Source of the DNA: Cymodocea nodosa
Lineage: Eukaryota; Streptophyta; Magnoliopsida; Alismatales; Cymodoceaceae
Assembly (NCBI GenBank): GCA_036874045.1
Contig: JAZBRI010000011.1
Location: 992,001 to 1,056,000, forward strand
Direction of reading: 5' to 3'
DNA length: 64,000 bases
The notes below the pieces were generated by a model. The model saw only the letters and a list, made by a program, of their open reading frames with translations. It had not been told where the DNA came from and did no database searches. Position numbers and translations under genes: made by a program. Positions 25,424-36,957 of this stretch are shown here, piece after piece (within the stretch, counting starts at the first letter, position 1; every line of letters starts with the position of its first letter).

Positions 25424-26283
25424 TGTTGAGTATTATGTTTTGATGATGTATGCTAAATAAATGTAATCATATTTACTCAATTACTATTGTTTATGAAAGT
25501 AAATTAAGAACATCAATTAATATAGAAAAAGTTTACTGATATAAATACTTGTCTATAATGGATCTAACATTATGTTAAGTTAAATAACTAGTCGTTAAGT
25601 TATACTAACTTTTTATTTAACTAAACGTTAAGTTAACGTGTGTTTTTATTGTAAAGCATGATATGTTTTAAAGTTATATTTCTATATCATGTATAGTGCA
25701 CATTAAGACAACTCATTGAGTTAGTGCTTTATTTGTAAAAAGGTCACATGAGAACTTGTTGAGTTATAGGCTTAAAGGTTAAAATAAATCACGTGAGAAC
25801 TCATTGAGTTAGTGAACATAGTATTAAAGTAAAGAGACAAACTCGTTAAGTTAGTATTATGTAGGTGATGAATTTAGAGTTTATGAATGTAATAGTATAT
25901 CACGTGAGTTGTACATGTTTAACTCGTTAAGTTAACATAACTACACATGTTGAGTTGCATTATTGAACATTAAGGCAATGCATTAGGTTAGCATTATAAA
26001 CTTAAAGTTATTATTATTGTACGTGGTAAATACTTTATTATTTAAAACATTTATTTATTACTAGACAATTAAGTTATCAAAGGGCTTTTCAAAGACTTAC
26101 AATTGTAACAATCTAATACTTAAACACTTTTCAAAGAGTTACCATCTAACCTTTTGAAACACAACTTAAGTCATGTAACATAATGGAGTTAGTTCGTTGA
26201 GTTAATTGTAACACCACGAAGCTGGTTCATTCAGTTAGCATAATACCACGGAGTTAGTTCATTGAGTTAGCTATAGTACATGT
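25424..26283 (+). repeat. 3' LTR of element K, truncated
   Basis: The first 860 or so bases of a family II LTR, starting TGTTGAGTATTATGTTTTGA. It matches 38791-39560. It is cut near GTTAGCTATAGTAC by the family III LTR at 26284. Confidence 0.87.
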
Positions 26284-26314
26284 TGTTAGAACCTAATGGC
26301 TTACTAGAGGGGGT

Positions 26315-27858
26315 TGTTAGGACCCTAGTATTTTGATAATGCAAAACCTATGTGAGGAAACATATTGTATTTCACAGTTAAGTCAGTGCAGCATTAGATC
26401 AAAAGGCAAATAGAACAAATTCCATGCAGATAAACAGATGGAGAAGTTTCCAAATAATATTGCCTTAAAGTTACAAGAAAATCAGACAGTTACAGGTCCG
26501 TAGAGTAAGTTTAAAGCAGCAGCAATACTATCAGATAGAAAGATCATTTAAGTTTTCAGAGAGTTAGAAAGATAACTATCTGAAATTTCAAGAGAGTTTC
26601 GGTGAGTTATAGTTTAACTATCCGAAACTTAAGTTAGTGAATTTACCACGTGTAGAATTCCAAACAGATGCTCAAATGGGTTTTCGAAGAGTTAGAAAGA
26701 TAACTATCCGAAATTTCAAAAGAGTTTCAGTGAGTTACAGTTTAACCATCTGAAACTTAAGTTATTGAATTTCCCACGTGCAGAATTCCAGAGAGTGGCT
26801 CAAATAAGTTTTCTAAGAGTTAGAAAAATAACTATCCAAAATCCTGAAGCATTTCGGTGAGTTACAGGGATAACCTTCCGAAACTTAAGTCAGCCCTTTA
26901 TGCACATGCTAAATTAAAGCAATCGAAAAGTTGACAGAGTCAAACTATCCGACAAGTATATAACTATTCAATGAGTTACAGTTATAAGTATCCGATCAGA
27001 TGACAGCTCACATTTAAATATTCTGGAATCCTACCTCGTAGTTAAGGTTAAGTGATCTTTTGGTGAGTTACAGATACTCTTCGGAGAGTTGCATAGTTAA
27101 CTATCCGAAAGAACAGGAAAATCGGTATGATATCTTGAAAAGATTTTCTGAACGGTCACTTGCCGTATTGGGACTTGAGGCTAATCAAGTACAATAGAAT
27201 ACATCCGTTGGAAGAAAATATGATCATTGTACATATCAAGTATATATACAAGATACAGACAACAGATTTAGAGACCTTTTTGCTCATATACATACAGAGA
27301 TACAGTATACATTGCAGATCAATTATTGATATAGAAGAAAGCTCAAATTTAGTTCAACAAAAAATCGATTGAAAGCTGGATTTACAAGAAGATTCTTAAA
27401 GCTCTCCATGTGCTGAAAGTCTGATCCAAGAAGGATCATTTGGTTCGTGGCTTCAACCTAAAAGCTACATTCAATTGTTGGTTTAAGTTTCAACCTGAAA
27501 ACTCAAGAGGTTGGTTTTCTGGAGTTTATCCCTGAAAACTTCTGAGTGTTAGTTTTCTGGAGTTTATACCTGAAAACTTCTGTGTGGTTGGTTTTTGCTT
27601 CGACTTGAAAGCAAGTGTATGAGTGTTGAGACACTTAGTGAAGCCCAAGTGACCTTTAGGGGTGGACTAGCCGAGTTGGTGAACCACCTAAAATTCTCTT
27701 GTGTTTCTTACCTTTATTTCCGCTGTGCATGATATTTTTATCTGATTATTACTTGTGCAAACTGATTAATCAAATTAGTTAGTAAAGTGAAAAATAGGCA
27801 TAAATTCACACTGTTCTCCATTCACCCCCCCTCTAGTGAAGCCATTCGTTTCTAACTA
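26315..27858 (+). repeat. Family III solo LTR
   Basis: About 1544 bp, TGTTAGGACCCTAGTATTTT at the left and CCCTCTAGTGAAGCCATTCG near the right end. It is flanked by GGGGT (26310-26314) and GGCGT (27860-27864), a probable target duplication with one change; the last bases of the LTR are altered. There is no internal domain. Many TTTCGGATAGTTA / GAGTTACAG motifs lie between 26540 and 27110. The small ORF at 27160-27372 has no known domain. Confidence 0.78.
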
Positions 27859-27942
27859 GGGCGTGAATGGTAAGATTTAATGATTTTTGAGAGATTTTAG
27901 GATTTAACAATGAATGACTAAATGTTAGTTTAATTTAGCAAG

Positions 27943-29220
27943 TGTAGGATCGTTGTATCACAAGAGGGGGGTTGAATTGTGTCTTTAGTAATTAAAAATT
28001 ACTAGCGGATAAAACAAGAGCACAAAACACTTGTAAATAAAATTCTATTCTTTATAAACTTTAAAGAAAGAATTTACAATATCATTTCAGCTAAATTCCC
28101 TTCTTGACGATTTTGATATAGTAATGTCCGATATACAATTCAAATAGAAAATGAAGTCTTTATTCAAAACTAATTTCAAATTGTATAAAACTTGATCTTT
28201 ATGCACGTAGCTCCTTTCCTTCTTTTGCCTCAGCTTCTGTATCTCTTCTTTCTAGTTGTCGAATTTCCAGACTTCTTGTGTTTGTAGCTCCTTTCTGAAA
28301 TTGCTTGGAATTTCGAACTTCTTTTGATGTTGGAGAATTTTTCTAGATATGAATATTCATACTTGATTTTTCAGTTTGGGATCCGAATTGAATATTCAGA
28401 CTTGGTTTTTGAGATTGGGATCCTCATTGTAATGTAGCTCATACTCTCTATTAATAATCGAACTATGACTTCACATTCAACATGTTCATCCACTTAATCC
28501 ATAATCCACGTACTAATTTCAAATTCAAATCATCCACGATTTTCACTATCTTTTTGAATTTCCACTTTCTCCACTATCATTTTGAATTTCCACGATTTCC
28601 ACTAGTAGATTTACCAAAACATTATTTTTCTGGAGTTTTGTAAAATATCTTCTAAGTCTTCATTTTATTCGAACACTTATCCTTTTAGTCCTGTAAAAAC
28701 TCGAACACTTATCTGTAACTCTTTGAGTTTTTGCACCTACAAAACATGTGACTGAACATAGAAAACTTATCTGTTCGTTAGTAATTTTATAAAACTCGAA
28801 TAGTTATCTATCCATGCGTATAAAAACTCAAACAGTAATCTGACTCTTCGATTTTCATTACCGAACGCACATGGAAAACACGTGACAACTTAAAACATTA
28901 AAAACACACGTGCAGATAACTTAATTATACGAGTTTTTAACATAACTCTTCGACTAAATCAAAATGTTAACTATCCGAAAGTTTAACTATCCAAAAATCT
29001 AACTATCCAAAAACTTTAACTATCTGAAAACTTTAACTATCTAAAAACTTTAACTATCCAAAAATTTTAACCATCCAAAAGTTAACTATCCAAAATTTTA
29101 AATGAAACTTTTCAATAACTTGTCAACATTTAATTACGTGACTATTATACTTAGAAAATATTATTTAGACTTATTTAAAAACTTTAATAAAGCATTTATC
29201 ATCAAAAAAAATTCCTAATA
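27943..29220 (-). repeat. Family I solo LTR with perfect target duplication
   Basis: 1278 bp, TGTAGGATCG...TTCCTAATA on the plus strand. GCAAG lies directly on both sides (27938-27942 and 29221-29225). An LTR alone with an intact 5-bp duplication means that the element's internal part was lost by LTR-LTR recombination. It holds a run of about eight AACTATCCAAAAACTTT units at 28974-29090. Confidence 0.92.
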
Positions 29221-29736
29221 GCAAGCATAAAATAATTTTTCTTAGTGCAAACACAAAGTAAATGAAGATAATGCACACAGGGATTTTAAGTGGTTCACCA
29301 CTAATGGCTACTCTACCCCCAAGGGATACTTGGGCTTCACTAATCTTTCAAGACTTATAAACATTTGCTTTAAGGTCAAAGCAAGAACCAACCAATTGAA
29401 CTGAGCTTTCTAGTCGTAGCTTCAACCAACCTATCTCTGAAGTTTTTAGTTGGCACACTTTAGTAAACCACTAGCTTGAGGAGATCAGAGTTTATTTGCA
29501 TGGAGAGCTCTAGACTTGAGATTGTATTTGCTAAAGATTTGATCTTGAATATGTTCTACTATATTTGTGGAGCTTGGTGTATGGATATGTATATTCAAAA
29601 AGCTATCTAACTCTCTTGTTTGTTGTTTATATTTATAACATTAAGCATAACGATCATATTCACTTCTAACTTATGTATTCTACTGTACTTACTGAAATTG
29701 CAAGTATAAATATGGTAAGTTATCATTTAGGAAGGT

Positions 29737-31012
29737 TGTTAGGAATTTTGTTTTGATGATGAATGCTTTATTAAAGTTTATAAATAAGTCTAAATAATAT
29801 TTTTTAAGTATAATAGTCATGTAATTAAATGTTGACTAGTTATCAGAAAGTTTCATTTAAAATTTTCGGATAGTTAACTTTCGGATAGTTAAAGTTTTTG
29901 GATAGTTAAGCTTTGATAGTTAAACTTTTGGATAGTTAACTTTCGGATAGTTAAAGTTTTTGGATAGTTAAGCTTTGATAGTTAAACTTTTGGATAGTTA
30001 ACGTTTTGATTTAGTTGAAGAGTTATAAAAAAAAGTTGTATAGTTAAGTTATCTGCACGTGTATTTTTAATGTTTTAAGTTTTCATGTGTTTTCCACGTG
30101 CGCTTGGTAATGAAAATCAAAGAGTTAGATAACTGTTCGAGTTTTATAAAATGACTAACGAATAGATAAGTTTTTTTTGTTTAGTCACATGTTTTGTAGG
30201 TGCAAGAACTCAAAGAGTTACAGATAAGTGTTCAAGTTTTTACGAAACTGAAAGGATAAGTGTTCAACTAAAGTGATAACTTAAAAGATATTCTACAAAT
30301 GTCCTGGACGATAAAGTTTCGGTGGATCGACAAGTGGAAATCGTGGAAATTCAAAATGATAGTGGAGATAGTGGAAATTCAAAATAAGAAGTGGACATAG
30401 TGGAAATTCAAAAAGACAGTGGAAATCGTGGATAAATTGAATTTAAAAATAGTACATGGATTATGGATTAAGTGGATGAACATGCTAAATGTAAAGTCAT
30501 AGTTTGACTACTATAAATAGAGAGTACAAGCTGCATTACGATCATCCAAATCCCCAATCCCAATCTGAAAAACCAAGTCTGAATATTCAACTACATATCA
30601 AATTCAGAAAAAGTTCTCCAACATCAGAAGAAGTTTGGAACTCAAAGTAGTTTCAGAAAAGGAGCTGTAAATGTAAGAAATCTGGAAATTCGACAACTAG
30701 AGAAGAAGAGATACAGAAGCTAAGCAAAAAGAAGGAAAATGAACTACGTGCATAAAGATTAGGTTTTATACAATTCAAAATTAGCTTAGAATAAGGACTT
30801 CATTTTCTATTTGAATTGTATATTGGACTTTATCGTATCAAAACCGACAAAAAGGGAATTGAACTAAAAAGAAATTGTAAATTCTTTCTTTAAAGTTTAT
30901 AAAGAATAGAATTTTATTTACGAGTGTTTTGTGCTCTTGTTTTATCCGTTGGTAATTTTTTAATTACTAAAGACACAATTCACCCCCTCTCTTGTGATAC
31001 AATAAACCTATA
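29737..31012 (+). repeat. 5' LTR of element G (family I)
   Basis: 1276 bp, TGTTAGGAATTTTGTTTTGA...AAACCTATA (CA end mutated to TA). The length matches the solo LTR at 27943-29220. It is followed by a primer-binding site two bases inside. Confidence 0.9.
29874..29997 (+). repeat. Exact 62-bp tandem duplication in the LTR of G
   Basis: Two identical 62-bp copies (29874-29935 and 29936-29997), each containing four GATAGTTAA motifs. The identity of the two halves contrasts with the diverged surroundings, which suggests a recent duplication. Confidence 0.93.
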
Positions 31013-31013
31013 A

Positions 31014-31132
31014 CTAGTATCAGAGCTTAGTTAAAAGATTTTGATATAAAATTGATACCAATACAACTAGTATCAAAGCTTAGTTAAAAGCTTTTGATAT
31101 AAAATTGATACCAATACAATTGGTATAAGAGC
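31014..31132 (+). promoter_or_regulatory. Tandem primer-binding-site repeats of element G
   Basis: A 53-bp unit occurs twice (31014-31066, 31067-31119) and a third unit begins at 31120. Each begins with a TGGTATCAGAGC-like site: 31015-31026 (one mismatch), 31068-31079 (two mismatches) and 31121-31132 (one mismatch). Only the first is next to the LTR, where a primer site must be. Element D has a single site. Confidence 0.88.
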
Positions 31133-31192
31133 TTTCATTTCTCTATTTAGGAATCAGTTTTTCTTGTCATTTATTTAGGATCATCTGTTTAA

Positions 31193-34100
31193 ATGGATAA
31201 TACTGAGATTTTAGTTATGACTGAAGGACAGACTACTACTTGTCCTCCTATGTTTGAAGGTAGCAATTACAACTACTAGAAATATAGGATGAAAGTATTC
31301 TTTCAGTCAATTGATTTCAAATTATGGCATGTAATTAGCAATCCTATAGTGTTAGTTACATCTCCATATGATACTTGGACTTTTGATGAAAATGAGCAAA
31401 TGACACTGAATGCTAAAGGTTTAAACATCTAGTTTTGTACTTTATCTCATGATCAATTTAATAAAATTTCTGCATATCAAACTACATATGAGATATGACA
31501 TATATTAGAAGTTGCCAATGAAGGTGCTAACCAAGTCAAGGAATTTAAGATTAATATGTTAGTACATAAATATGAGCTTTTTAAAATGCATGAAAATAAA
31601 TGTATCTCTGATATGTTTTCTTGTTTTCTTGAGATTGTAAATTCATTAAAATCTTTAAGCAAGGAATTCAAGGAAAAAGACTTGGTAAGAAAGATCCTTA
31701 GATCTTTAACTAAAATTGAGGCTCAAAAGACAACATCTATTGAAGAGTCCAAAGATTTAAATACATATACTCTCGATGATCTCATAGGTAATCTGACAAC
31801 CTATGAACTACAACATTTAGATCTAAAAGGAAAGAATCCTAGAAGAGATCTAGCTTTCGAGGCTGATAAAGTCTTAAAAGATTCTAATGATGATTTACTA
31901 TTGTTGACCAGAAAATTTAGAGATCTGTTGAAGAAATGCAGGAACTTCAGGTCAACAAAGGCATCTAGAGATATGGAGAAGAAGTCATTCATGAAGGACA
32001 AAATCATATGCTACAAGTGCAACAGGTCAGTTCACTTTCAAACTAATTGTCCTCTCAACAAAAATAAGAAGAATTCAAGGAGGAATTTCAGGAATAAGAA
32101 ATTCAGAAAAAGAAAGGCACTTAAAGTGACATGGGGTGACTCTTCAACTTCACAAAGTGAAGAAACAAATGATTCAACATCAAGGAATGAATCCTCGTCA
32201 AGATTAGATTCAGAAGAAAATTTGGCAAATGTGTGCTTTATGGTGAATTCTAGTGAGGTATTTTTTGATCTAAATGCTAGTTATGATAATTTTGATAGAT
32301 TACTTGTTGAATACAATAAACTAGCTAGAAAATATAAGAAAATAAAAATAGAAGGAAAGAACACTAGGGAAATACTAAATGAATTTGAAAATAAGATTAA
32401 TTTTCTAAATTCTACGGTGAATAAATTTAATGAAGAAAATCAAAAGCATGCACAAGAAATTTTAAAGTTTACTGCAATAGAAAGAAAATTGCATGCTAAT
32501 TGTGAAAATTTAATTGCTGATAAAAAGAAAATGATTTGTGAAGTTGAAAAAGTGAAACTGATTATTACTGATTTAAATTCAGAAATTGATATGTTAAAAA
32601 TTAAGGTTTATGATCAAAAAGCTACCTTAAGAAAATGGAATAATAGTCAAACTATAACAAATGAACTTAGTAGTAAAATATCAAATGTAGAAAAACATGG
32701 TATTGGTTTACACGATGTATCTTCTGAAAATTATATATTGTATGTGTAGGATCGTATGGCTACACAAGAGGGGGGTGAATTGTGTTTTTCAATATTTTCT
32801 GAAATATAATTGAAACTTTAAAACTCAAAAACAAGTCGAGACATTATTTTCATAAAATCATTTTTATTCAAGGTTTCAATTACAATATACAATTCAATTC
32901 TCCTTAGAAATTGTAGATGCAATTATATCTCGATACCATGTATCATTTAAACAATTTCATAACTACAAATAGAGAAAACTAATTTACGGAATTTAAAACA
33001 TTTCTCCCTCTTTGAGATCTTTCTTCTTCTTCTTTTTCTTCTTCAGCAATTCTTCAGTGACAAATATCTTGTCTTTCTCTACTTCACCGAATTTCTTTTC
33101 TTCTGATACTTTATATCTTTAGTGACATAAATAATACCTTTTTCTGCTTCACTGAATTTTCTTCCACTTGATACTTTAAATCTTCAGTGACATAAATAAT
33201 ACATTTTTCTGCTTCATTGAATTTTCTTCCACCTGATACTTTAAATCTTTAGTGACATAAATAATACCTTTTTCTGCTTCACTGAATTTTCTTCCACTTG
33301 AGAGATTTTCCTTGAAGAGGTATTTTTGATCCCTGAAAAAGATTTTTCTTTTGGTGTGTAGGGATAGTTTGATCCTTGAAAAGATTTTTCTTTTTGTGTA
33401 CAAGGATTCATTTGATCAACGAGAATTCTATGCCTTTTATACTGTATCTTCATTCAATGCATATCCTTCACATTCAACCACTACCAATTTTCCACTTCTT
33501 CACATCTTTTCTTTTTCCTTCATCGAAATAAGCACATTCTGACCCACGTTTACATTTTGAATTTTCTTTAATCATTAGTCTTGGATCTCTGAAAAATTTC
33601 CTACAAAATAAACTTTCTCGTCCAAAAAATTTTCATCAAGTGTAATAAGAAGTCGTTACTTTAATGTTAACTAAACGAGTAACACAAGTATATATATATA
33701 ACTTAATGTTTTCTAACTTAACGAGTTCATCATGTGCCATTTCACGTGACAAGTACTATAGCTAACTCAACAAACTAAGTCTGTGGTGTTACGCTAACTC
33801 AACAAACTAGCTTAACCTTTCTTTCGGAAGGTTAAACGATAACTCACCGAAAACAATTTAAGTTTTGGAAAGTTACGGTTGTAAGTTTTCGAAAAACTTT
33901 AACTCACCGATTCAACAATAAACAAATGTTTTTATAATAAGAATTTTACCACGTGCAAAAATAACAACTTAAGTTTATAACGCTAACCTAACGCATTGCC
34001 TTAGTGTTCAATATAGCAACTCAACGCGTTTAGTTATGTTAACTTAATGAGTTAAACATGTGCACCTCATGTGATACAATACAACATTCGTAACTTATAA

Positions 34101-34946
34101 TTTCACCACGTGTATAACACTAACTTAATGAGTTCGTCTCTTCTTTTACTCACTAACTTAACGAGTTCTCACGTGACCTCTATATAAATAAAACTCTAAC
34201 TTAACGAGTTGTCTAAACGTGTACTATTTATGATATAGAAGATATAACTTTAAAACATATCATGCTTTTCAATAAAAACACATGTTAACTTACCATTTAG
34301 TTAAATGAGAAATTAATGTAATGAAACGACTAGTTATTAACTTCAGATCCAATACAAACAAGTATTTATGTTAGTAAGCTTTTTCTATATTAATTGATGA
34401 TTTTAATTTCTTTTCACAAGCAATAGTAATTGAGCAAATATGATTATTTTCATTCAGCACACATCATCAAAACAAAATACTCAACAATATGATAGTACTA
34501 TTAAAAATAATGTCTTTATTTCTAGTAGTAAGAATAGTAAAAGAAAAATTATTCCGTGTGTGAATAAAAAGGGAGATAAATATCTGCAAATTGATAAAGT
34601 ACAACACATAGATAGTAGCACATGATGCAAGAGTTCTAAAAGAAATTTTCAAAAAAATTAGGGTAAGTCATTTGAAAACATTAATATCTTTGAACAGTTT
34701 TCTTTATATTTGAAAAATATCAGATATTGGAATGAGCAATTAAATAATGTCAGAAATGAAAATTTCAACTATGTTTTACATAGAGATAAATGTTCTAATA
34801 ATTACAACACTAAGAGTAATAAACACAGGAATAATTATCAAAAAATAAATAAGTTGAAGTTTAAAAATATTGATTATTTTGATATGACTCCTAAAATTCT
34901 TGGACCCACTTAGAAATGGGTTCCAAGAAATAAAATCTCTTCTTAA
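31193..34946 (+). pseudogene. gag of element G, split by a solo LTR
   Basis: The start ATG at 31193 is the first after the leader and gives a start like that of D. The capsid-like part reads LNAKGLNI, then IHKYELF-type KINMLVHKYELFKMHE and LDDLIGNLTTYEL. The knuckle is CYKCNRSVHFQTNC, CX2CX4HX4C with the usual Gly replaced by Val. A coiled-coil-like Lys/Glu-rich tail runs to 32744. The rest continues after the inserted LTR at 34487 (KRKIIPCVNKKGDKYLQI) and ends at TAA 34944-34946 after a WVPR motif that B, D and F share. Stops lie near 31279, 31430 and 31497, plus one at 34623 and one at 34911. Without the insertion the downstream frame would still be interrupted. Confidence 0.88.
32745..34486 (-). 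repeat. Family II solo LTR inside gag of G
   Basis: 1742 bp, TGTAGGATCG...ACTCAACA on the plus strand. It is flanked by GTATG (32740-32744) and ATATG (34487-34491), a target duplication with one change. A TATA-like TATAAAAGG lies at 33433-33441 (minus strand). A short block near 33100-33260 repeats the segment TTTAGTGACATAAATAATAC three times. Small ORFs here (33176-33453) are LTR sequence. Confidence 0.9.
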
Positions 34947-35985
34947 CTATTCTACAAGTACACAAATCAAAATAGATAATGAATAGTGGAGCATCCAACT
35001 ACATGACTAGAGATATATGATTACTTACAAAAGTAACAAAGACAAAGAATGGACAATCTACCTTTGGAAATAAAAGTAAAACAAAAATCCTTGGGTCTGG
35101 CAAGGTTTAGGTAACTGAAAAATGTTTTATAAATGATGTCTTATTAGTAGAAAACTTAGGTTTTAATTTATTAAGTGTTCCTGTCTTAATGAAATTTTAC
35201 AAAGTGATTTTTGAAAATGATTCTTGTAAAATTATAAGCATACACAAAAACAAAATTTTATTTACTACATACAAGAAAGGATTTGTTTGTATTCTGAATT
35301 TGCCTTCTAATATTATTAAAGACAATGCTTGCTTGATTGCAAAATTTGATGAAGTCATTTTATAGCATAGAAGGTTAGGACACTCAAACTTAAAATTATT
35401 ACAAAAGCTGTCTAAAACGAATCACACCTACTTGCTGTTAAACGAATTTTTCAATATCTATTAAGAACCATCAATGTCAGATTGTTTTACTTTAAACACA
35501 ATTCTTTAAATTTAATAGGTAATAGTGATGTTGATTTTGCATGATATAGGTCTAAAAGAAAAAGCACTAGTGCCACTTGTCAATTATTAGGAAATTCTTT
35601 AGTGTCATGGTTTAGCAAAAAGCAAAATTGTGTAGCATTATCTACAATAGAAGTTGAATATATAACTGTTGTATTTTGCTGTGCTCAAATCCTATGGATC
35701 AGACAGACTTTAAAAGATTTTAACTTAACCTATAAACCAACTAAGATTTTCTGTGATAGTAGTTCTATAATAAGTTTGTCTAAAAATCTTGTTTTACACT
35801 CACGAGCTAAACATATAGAAGTTCGACATCATTTTCTAAGGGATAATGTGATAAAAGGAAAAATAGTATTAAATTTTGTTCCAACCACAGAACAATTAGT
35901 AGATCTATTTACAAAAACCTTAGATGAGAATACCTTTTCAAAATTACGATTAAAACTTGGTATCTGTAGGTTATCTAATGTTTAA
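34947..35985 (+). pseudogene. pol remnant of element G: protease joined to RNase H
   Basis: The protease site reads NSGASNYMT near 34982, so the catalytic Asp has become Asn. The segment up to about 35415 continues into the pre-integrase region, with HRRLGHSNLKLLQKLSKT. At about 35418 the sequence jumps to the last part of RT (ESHLLAVKRIF) and then to RNase H (WFSKKQNCVALSTIEVEYI, RAKHIEVRHHFLRDNVIKGK), ending at TAA 35983. Integrase and the RT catalytic part are missing. The join lies in AAACGAATCACACC, where GAATCACACC belongs to RT. The final 35602-35985 is still open. It is the family I counterpart of the deletions in B and D, with a different left breakpoint. Confidence 0.88.
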
Positions 35986-36957
35986 ATTGTCTTGTTCATT
36001 ACATAATATTTTGATTTGTTATAAAGGAGTTTAGAATTGAATTTCTTTATATTAAAAAAAAAACTTAAAATATCTATTTTTAGAATTATTGTTTACTAGT
36101 AAAGAATTTATGAAATTCTAATTTTCATTGAAGTCAATTTATTTAAGAAAAATTAAAAAAAGGTTACTTAAGGAAAGCTGATTTAATTCAATATGAGTAT
36201 CAACTATATTTTTGTTACTTATGAATATGCTATTATAGAGATTTTAACTGGAAAATACATAGAAAATATGTACTATTTATTAAAGGAAAGTTATTAACAT
36301 ACTATTAGAAAAATTAAATCTTACGGTTGCCTCTTATTCAATTTACTATCTTATTTTAATTTTTGGTTTGAAATTACTTGAGTAATTAAGTCTATTGGGG
36401 GATCTTAAACCCTAGTCACTTAAACCAACTAGTTTAGGATGTGCTGACTGAAAACTCATTATACAAGTAATTCAGATTCTAATTAAAAAAAAAAGGGGTT
36501 ACTTATTCTCACTTATCATTGAGTCACTTAAGCAAGAGATTGTGATTATGAAAAAAGATGATATTTTGGGAGGTAATAAATATATATAAAAAAAAGGGGC
36601 AATGTACTCAAGCTTAGTTTATTTTACAAGTGTTATAATAATTCTGCCATAAGTTGTGCATATAATCTTTGTTATTTTTTTTATTACTATCTATTCTTTA
36701 CACATAATGTAATGCATTTATTTTCTTAAGTTCGAGTACTCATTATTGAATTCTTTTAAGTTACCTGAAGGTATATCTCTATAAATTTTCTTTTGTAAAC
36801 TGAATAAAATAAAAGTCAGAAAGTCTAAGTTATTAAAGCGACTACTTATTTTTGTATTTAATTTTTAAAAAAAAATGAAATTTTTTTTATAATGGGGCTT
36901 GGCAAACCACTTAAGTAAGCCATTTAAACTTAAATGAAAAATTTGGGGCTTGGCAAC
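35986..36957 (+). other. Spacer after pol of element G
   Basis: Non-coding; matches 2315-3370 of element A, with GGGGGATCTTAAACCCTAG at about 36398 and two GGGGCTTGGCAA blocks near 36894 and 36945. It ends at the TGTTTAG edge of X2. Confidence 0.75.

Larger units (their letters stand above)
19892..26283 (+). mobile_element. Element K: family II 3' half, split by X1
   Basis: Spacer, ORF3, three polypurine tracts and a 3' LTR on the plus strand, all homologous to element D. The left part is cut by a family I LTR at 19891. ORF3 is split by the 2.2-kb insertion X1. The 3' LTR is cut at 26283 by a family III LTR. Gag, pol and the 5' LTR are not in the window in joined form. Confidence 0.85.
26284..29736 (-). 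repeat. Family III LTR split by two later LTR insertions
   Basis: On the minus strand, three pieces read as one LTR: 26284-26314, 27859-27942 and 29226-29736. They match the start, next 90 bases and following part of 53628-55431, including GGTTCACC...CTTGGGCTTCACTAA. The gaps are a family III solo LTR (26315-27858) and a family I solo LTR (27943-29220). The right end is cut by the 5' LTR of element G. Confidence 0.8.
29737..36957 (+). mobile_element. Element G: family I element with gutted pol
   Basis: 5' LTR, primer-binding region, gag (split by a solo LTR), a pol reduced to protease plus RNase H, and the pol-ORF3 spacer. The spacer is interrupted by X2 at 36958. No ORF3 or 3' LTR follows in place. 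The 5' LTR cuts a family III LTR. Confidence 0.87.

Noticed and set aside
27160-27372. Small plus-strand ORF in the solo LTR
   Set aside because: No similarity to any other part and no domain; the matching part of 53628-55431 has no equivalent open frame.
28974-29090. Regularly spaced short repeats that might suggest a CRISPR-like array
   Set aside because: Units are contiguous, about 18 bases, with no spacers, inside a plant LTR.
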